From NCBI GenBank assembly GCA_039180225.1, contig JBCDDQ010000081.1:1-17009 (forward strand): a stretch of DNA of 17,009 nucleotides. Direction: 5' to 3'. The position numbers and the translations under genes were made by a program. The notes below the pieces were generated by a model. It did no database searches, was not told the origin of the DNA, and saw only the letters and a program-made list of their open reading frames with translations. This DNA comes from JAAEUE01 sp039180225. GTDB taxonomy: Bacteria > Pseudomonadota > Alphaproteobacteria > Rhizobiales > CAJQND01. This document shows positions 13,553 through 17,009 of this stretch, in pieces. The first letter of the stretch is position 1; each line of letters begins with the position of its first letter.

Positions 13553-14881
13553 ATGAAAAACCTATCTACAAATTTGTTTTCAGGGATCATGGCGTCTGCC
13601 TTGGTTTGCTCATTGCCTATGGCCGCTCAGGCTGATGGCCATGAAGGTGCCATGGACGTGCCGATGATCAAATCTGAAGTTGTGTTGAAGGGGCTGGAGA
13701 ATCCTTGGGACATGGCGTTCTTGCCGGACGGCACGATGTTCTTCACCGAGAAATGCAAAGGGTTGTCTGTCAGAACCACTGATGGAACCGTGAACGCGTT
13801 GTACGGCGTGAAAGGCTCCAAAGGTTTTGCCGCGACCGGCGACGACCTGTTTTGTGAGGCACAAGCGGGTGTGCTCGGCGTGGTTCCTGATCGGCATTTT
13901 GCGAAGAACCGGATCCTCTACCTCTACTCGTCCTCGACGAAGTATCGCGGTGATGGGTGCAAAACCAACTTTGAAAAATGCGACGGCAATATCGTTATGC
14001 GCTTCAAGGTCAGCGACGACCTGAAGAGCGTTTCTGATCGCACGGACATCGTAACCGACATTCAGTACAAGCCGTTCTCATCCGATCAGCCTTTCGGTGA
14101 TCCCGGCGCGCACAATGGCGGCAGAATCCGCATTGGCCCCGGCGGCTACCTGTGGGTCGCAGGCGGTGACCGTCACAGAGGGATCTGCCCTCAGGATCCA
14201 AGTCTGCTCTGCGGCAAGGTTCTGCGGGTCGACATGGACGGTAACGCTCACCCGGACAACAATCCTCCGGAAGGCTTTGACAAGCGCATCTACACCTACG
14301 GGCACAGAAACGTCCAAGGCATCGACTTCCGTCCAAGCGACGGCAGGGCGTTCACGGCGGAACACGGCCCCTGGCACAATGATGAAATCACCGCTCTTGT
14401 GAACGGTGGGAACGCCGGTTGGGACCCCGCTGAAAAACGTGGCGGCCGCGGCGAGTGCCCGGACAAGTATTGCGGCTATGAGCCAAATCAGAAAGAGGGC
14501 ATGGACCCGGCCTTGCGTGCTGCCTACACCCCGATGAGCGACACGCGCTTTGCAGATCTGATGCCGGCTGCATGGAACAATAATGGTTTCTCGCAAGGCA
14601 CCGGCTCTGCCGCTTTCCTCAAGGGCAAGAACTGGGGCATCTACGAAGGCCGCCTGGCCGTAGGCATCATGGGTATCGGTTTTGGTGGCACGCCTCCAGG
14701 ATCGCGGATCGACATGATCAGCATCACGCCTGACGGCCTGGGGATCAATGGGATCACGCGGATGCCTCTTGGCTTCGCACGGCGGTTCCGCGGTCTGGTC
14801 ATGGGCCCGGATAACGCACTGTATGTCTCTGTTGATGCAGGCGAGATCTATAAAGTGACAGCGGAAAGCATGAAGAAGTAA
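13553..14881 (+). CDS. PQQ-dependent sugar/sorbosone dehydrogenase-family protein
   Basis: A 442-residue secreted beta-propeller of the glucose/sorbosone dehydrogenase family (Asd/YliI-like). After a signal peptide (about 1-34, ending AAQADG) come ENPWDMAFLPDGTMFFTEK, PGAHNGGRIRIGPGGYLWVAGGD (His187 matches the catalytic-base histidine of soluble glucose dehydrogenase), YGHRNVQGIDF, and AEHGPWHNDEI followed by GGNAGWD. These enzymes bind PQQ and oxidise aldose or aldehyde substrates in the periplasm. The mature part has eight cysteines in pairs (for example CKTNFEKC, CPQDPSLLC, CPDKYC), more than usual, suggesting disulfide bonds. GGAGG at 13543-13547 sets the ATG at 13553. The substrate is unknown. 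No PQQ biosynthesis genes are in view. A terminator follows. Confidence 0.88.
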   Translation: MKNLSTNLFSGIMASALVCSLPMAAQADGHEGAMDVPMIKSEVVLKGLENPWDMAFLPDGTMFFTEKCKGLSVRTTDGTVNALYGVKGSKGFAATGDDLFCEAQAGVLGVVPDRHFAKNRILYLYSSSTKYRGDGCKTNFEKCDGNIVMRFKVSDDLKSVSDRTDIVTDIQYKPFSSDQPFGDPGAHNGGRIRIGPGGYLWVAGGDRHRGICPQDPSLLCGKVLRVDMDGNAHPDNNPPEGFDKRIYTYGHRNVQGIDFRPSDGRAFTAEHGPWHNDEITALVNGGNAGWDPAEKRGGRGECPDKYCGYEPNQKEGMDPALRAAYTPMSDTRFADLMPAAWNNNGFSQGTGSAAFLKGKNWGIYEGRLAVGIMGIGFGGTPPGSRIDMISITPDGLGINGITRMPLGFARRFRGLVMGPDNALYVSVDAGEIYKVTAESMKK

Positions 14882-14904
14882 GTCTTCACAAACCCGAACA
14901 CGTG

Positions 14905-14937
14905 CCCGCGCTACACCTGTGGCGCGGGTATTTTTTT
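14905..14937 (+). terminator. Intrinsic terminator after the dehydrogenase gene
   Basis: CCCGCGC (14905-14911) pairs with GCGCGGG (14922-14928), and the stem can extend inward through ACA/TGT. Seven consecutive T residues (14931-14937) follow. It lies 23 bases after the dehydrogenase stop codon. No T-run exists on the other strand, so it acts in the plus direction only. Confidence 0.9.
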
Positions 14938-14954
14938 GCTCCGCTTGAAGGGCC

Positions 14955-15359
14955 TTACTCTGCGCACAAGATTTCAGAAAGGCGCTCGGCCGGCGACCCT
15001 CTCTCTATCGGGCGCTCTGGTTTTGCCGTTTTGTCCGTGCCCATTGAGGGCTCTTTCCAGTGCTTGTCGGAGAAAAAGGTGTTCTGCAGAATGCGCTCCG
15101 TACGCTGAGCGCAATCGATCTCCAAGAGGCTCTGATAACTGGCCGCCCCCATGACGGAAGTTTTGTAGCGGATCCTGCTCCACACGCGATGCAGACGGTT
15201 CGTGTGTTGAGCGCGTGAGGGATCAAAGAAATGAACATCCCCGTTCGGCGCTTGGGCGTATTGGCGCCACGTGCCGTCGTCAGCACCCGCAGCCGGTGCC
15301 TCACGCATCACGATGGCCGAGCCTGCGATGAAGATGAAAAGAGCTGCGTTTGGCTTCAT
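14955..15359 (-). CDS. Small exported protein resembling surface-adhesin E family
   Basis: This 134-residue precursor has a signal peptide (KPNAALFIFIAGSAIVMREAPAAGA, cleavage near residue 27). The mature domain pattern is WRQYAQAPNGDVHFFDPSR, then RVWSRIRYKTS, SLLEIDCAQRTERIL and a final ILCAE. The arrangement (aromatic opening strand, VHFFDP-like motif, IDC...R and a C-terminal Cys) resembles the surface-adhesin E-like domain (PF16747 type). The two mature cysteines could form one disulfide. I choose the ATG at 15359 because it gives a proper signal peptide; the frame is open to 15428, but that would bury it. It follows the aminomethyltransferase-like gene by 68 bases on the same strand. 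Its role is unknown; adhesion is not demonstrated for most members. Confidence 0.65.
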   Translation of the reverse strand: MKPNAALFIFIAGSAIVMREAPAAGADDGTWRQYAQAPNGDVHFFDPSRAQHTNRLHRVWSRIRYKTSVMGAASYQSLLEIDCAQRTERILQNTFFSDKHWKEPSMGTDKTAKPERPIERGSPAERLSEILCAE

Positions 15360-15427
15360 GATCCAGTTCCCAGGCGTCACCCTGGCTGAAGGGGCCGCCC
15401 TTGTAAAGCGCCTGCCGGCCAGCGCCA

Positions 15428-16585
15428 CTACTGTGTGGCGAGGGATTTCTTCGGATCAAAAAACGGCTTGGGAACGACCTTGGCTGCGCGGGCGCCGAAC
15501 TCAGTTTCGACCGTTGCCGTCTGCCCGAGTTCAGAACAATTCCGCGCCACCAAGGCAAGGGCAATGTTCTTGTCCAACCTTGGTGAGTGGATTGCAGAGC
15601 TGACATAGCCCACCTCATGGCCGTCTTGAACAACGGGCCAGCGTGCGGTGTTCGGTCCGGTGAAAGGCGCTCCCTCAATCTCAAGGCCGACCGACAGCCG
15701 TTGCGGGCCGCGGTCACGCTCGGCGCGCAATGCGTCTTTACCAATGAATGTGAAGTCGCCGTCCAGATCCAACAAGCGGTCCATGCCCAGCTCCAGCGGA
15801 TTGACCGAAAGATCCATGTCTGCGTGGTAGGACAGCATGGCGCCTTCGATCCTGCGTATGCTGGACGTGTGCCCCGGGTTGAGGCCATGGGGCTCTCCGG
15901 TTTCCATCAGGTGTTGCCACAGAGCATCGCCGGCACGCCCGTCGCGCAGAAAGATCTCGTAGCCAAGTTCGCTCGACCAGCCCGTGCGCGAGATGATCAG
16001 GGGCACCCCGTTCCAGTCATACTCCATGAACCTGTAATATCTCAGCTCCGCCGGCGCATCCGAGAAGGCCGCGCGCAGAATGTCCCGCGACTTCGGTCCC
16101 TGGAGCTGCAATGGTGAGACATCGGGCTCACAGATCTGAACATCCAACCCCGCATGTGTCGCAACACCCTTCGCCCACAACAAAACATCGCTGTCGGCGA
16201 TGGACAGCCAGAAATGGTTTTCCCCCAAGCGCAGCAGGATCGGATCATTGATGACGCCGCCGTCTTGATCCGTGAGCAGAACGTATTTGCACTGCCCGAT
16301 CGCGCAACCGGACAGATCCCGCGGCGAGAGGAGTTGCGTAAACCGCGCTGCATCGGGACCGGTGATTTCCACTTGTCGTTCCACCGCCACGTCGCACAGG
16401 ATGGCGTCATTGACCAGGTTCCAAAAGTTCTGAACCGGATCGCCGAAGTCGCGCGGAATGTACATGTGATTGTACACCGAAAAGCCCTTGGCCCCCCATC
16501 TGAGAGCGGCATCGGTGAAGGGCGACTTGCGAACTTGAGTTCCAAAGCTGAAGCCGGTGCGTTGGCTTTTGTCGGGATGCGTCAA
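15428..16585 (-). CDS. GcvT-family aminomethyltransferase, DmdA-like
   Basis: A 385-residue, probably tetrahydrofolate-dependent methyl- or aminomethyl-transferase of the GcvT fold. It resembles the group annotated as DMSP demethylase DmdA or DmdA-like. Key segments are VRKSPFTDAALRWGAKGFSVYNHM (18-41), DVAVERQVEITGPDAARFTQLLSPRDLS, GGVINDP (Asp114 aligns with the folate-site aspartate of GcvT), ISRTGWSSELGYEIF, and IRRIEGAMLSY. A C-terminal barrel domain starts near 290. The start is TTG at 16585: AAGGAGG (16594-16600) lies eight bases upstream and the resulting N terminus fits the family length. A longer product from a GTG at 16675, overlapping the DUF3429-like stop, is possible. True DmdA cannot be separated here from demethylases of betaine-like substrates. 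The BCCT carrier nearby fits either. Confidence 0.8.
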   Translation of the reverse strand: MTHPDKSQRTGFSFGTQVRKSPFTDAALRWGAKGFSVYNHMYIPRDFGDPVQNFWNLVNDAILCDVAVERQVEITGPDAARFTQLLSPRDLSGCAIGQCKYVLLTDQDGGVINDPILLRLGENHFWLSIADSDVLLWAKGVATHAGLDVQICEPDVSPLQLQGPKSRDILRAAFSDAPAELRYYRFMEYDWNGVPLIISRTGWSSELGYEIFLRDGRAGDALWQHLMETGEPHGLNPGHTSSIRRIEGAMLSYHADMDLSVNPLELGMDRLLDLDGDFTFIGKDALRAERDRGPQRLSVGLEIEGAPFTGPNTARWPVVQDGHEVGYVSSAIHSPRLDKNIALALVARNCSELGQTATVETEFGARAAKVVPKPFFDPKKSLATQ

Positions 16586-16671
16586 GGCGGTCCCCTCCTT
16601 AAGCGTGGAAAAAAGTGTTCCGTTATCATGTTTGAAAAGAAAGGCAACCGGCGCGGCGTTTGTCAGCTTGC

Positions 16672-17009
16672 TCACTGCAGCAAACTTGCCCCGGCGGCCA
16701 GTGCCAGACAGATCACCACTACAAGTGTCAGTCGCAAACGAAGCGTCGGATACCAAGCCGGAAAGTTCAGCGAACGGGCGCTGCGAATGTCATAGAAACC
16801 CAGCACTGCAAAGCAGGCCGCCAACCAGATGAATTGAACTGACGAGGGCAGGGCATAAACGCTCCAGGCTGCCAGCGCGGGCACCACGCTGACCGTGTAA
16901 TCACCCGTCAGCGAGGCGCGTGTGCCGTCCGCCGGCTGCGCCATGGCCCGGCCCCAGTGAACGCCGCCCATGAAAGACAGGATCGCAACCCCATACCCCA
17001 GCAGACCAA
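16672..17009 (-). CDS. DUF3429-like membrane protein, N terminus beyond the window
   Basis: The 3' part of a gene that runs off the window's right edge. The frame stays open to the last base and reads GLLGYGVAILSFMGGVHWG just inside the edge, the typical opening segment of DUF3429 membrane proteins. About 112 residues are visible. They hold several hydrophobic helices (YALPSSVQFIWLAACFAVLGFY and LTLVVVICLALAAGASLLQ among them) with SARSLNFPAWYPTLRLRLT between the last two. Function is unknown; members are small inner-membrane proteins. The stop at 16672-16674 is 86 bases before the proposed TTG start of the methyltransferase-like gene on the same strand, so they may share a transcript. Confidence 0.75.
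   Translation of the reverse strand, partial: GLLGYGVAILSFMGGVHWGRAMAQPADGTRASLTGDYTVSVVPALAAWSVYALPSSVQFIWLAACFAVLGFYDIRSARSLNFPAWYPTLRLRLTLVVVICLALAAGASLLQ

Overview
This window reads as chromosomal DNA of a free-living alphaproteobacterium. It is GC-rich, and it carries the ruvC-ruvA-ruvB-ybgC-tolQ-tolR-tolA-tolB-pal gene order typical of that class. It also has an alphaproteobacterial-type LexA box (GTTC-N7-GTTC) and a TolA with a short Pro/Glu/Lys-rich stalk. A BCCT osmolyte carrier and a DmdA-like methyltransferase suggest, but do not prove, a marine or saline habitat. No genus can be named from the sequence alone.

Region 1 (1-3026) is the Holliday-junction set. ruvC stands first. A 342-base gap then holds an exact LexA-type box over a -35-like hexamer, a 25-codon small ORF with a strong ribosome binding site, and a 58-codon ORF whose stop overlaps the ruvA start. 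ruvA, ruvB and the YbgC-type thioesterase gene follow with overlapping ends, so ruvAB-ybgC look like one SOS-controlled unit that leaves ruvC outside.

Region 2 (3027-6041) interrupts the usual ybgC-tolQ junction. A divergent gene pair, a pyridoxamine-5'-phosphate-oxidase-like flavoprotein and a MocR/PdxR-type regulator, sits between arrays of two palindromic repeat families. The arrays are in mirror order: F1-F2-F2 on the left, and inverted F2-F1 on the right. A third F1 copy lies after pal.

Region 3 (6042-10149) is a complete tolQRAB-pal cluster. It encodes the proton-driven inner-membrane motor (TolQ/TolR), the periplasm-spanning TolA, the TolB propeller and the Pal lipoprotein, which together constrict the outer membrane at division. 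cpoB/ybgF, which often follows pal, is absent.

Region 4 (10150-11260) holds a Tat-type exported thioredoxin-fold protein and a small exported basic protein, closed by a hairpin terminator that probably works in both directions.

Region 5 (11283-17009) holds a minus-strand BCCT transporter; a plus-strand pair of a small periplasmic cytochrome c and a PQQ-type sugar/sorbosone dehydrogenase, ended by a strong terminator; and a minus-strand group of a DUF3429-like membrane protein (cut by the window edge), a GcvT/DmdA-like aminomethyltransferase and a small exported protein resembling the surface-adhesin E family. The transporter and methyltransferase fit uptake and demethylation of a methylated osmolyte. 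The dehydrogenase-cytochrome pair fits periplasmic oxidation coupled to respiration.

No tRNA, rRNA, CRISPR array, transposase or phage gene was seen. The most original observations are the mirror-image repeat arrays around the inserted gene pair and the placement of the LexA box after ruvC.
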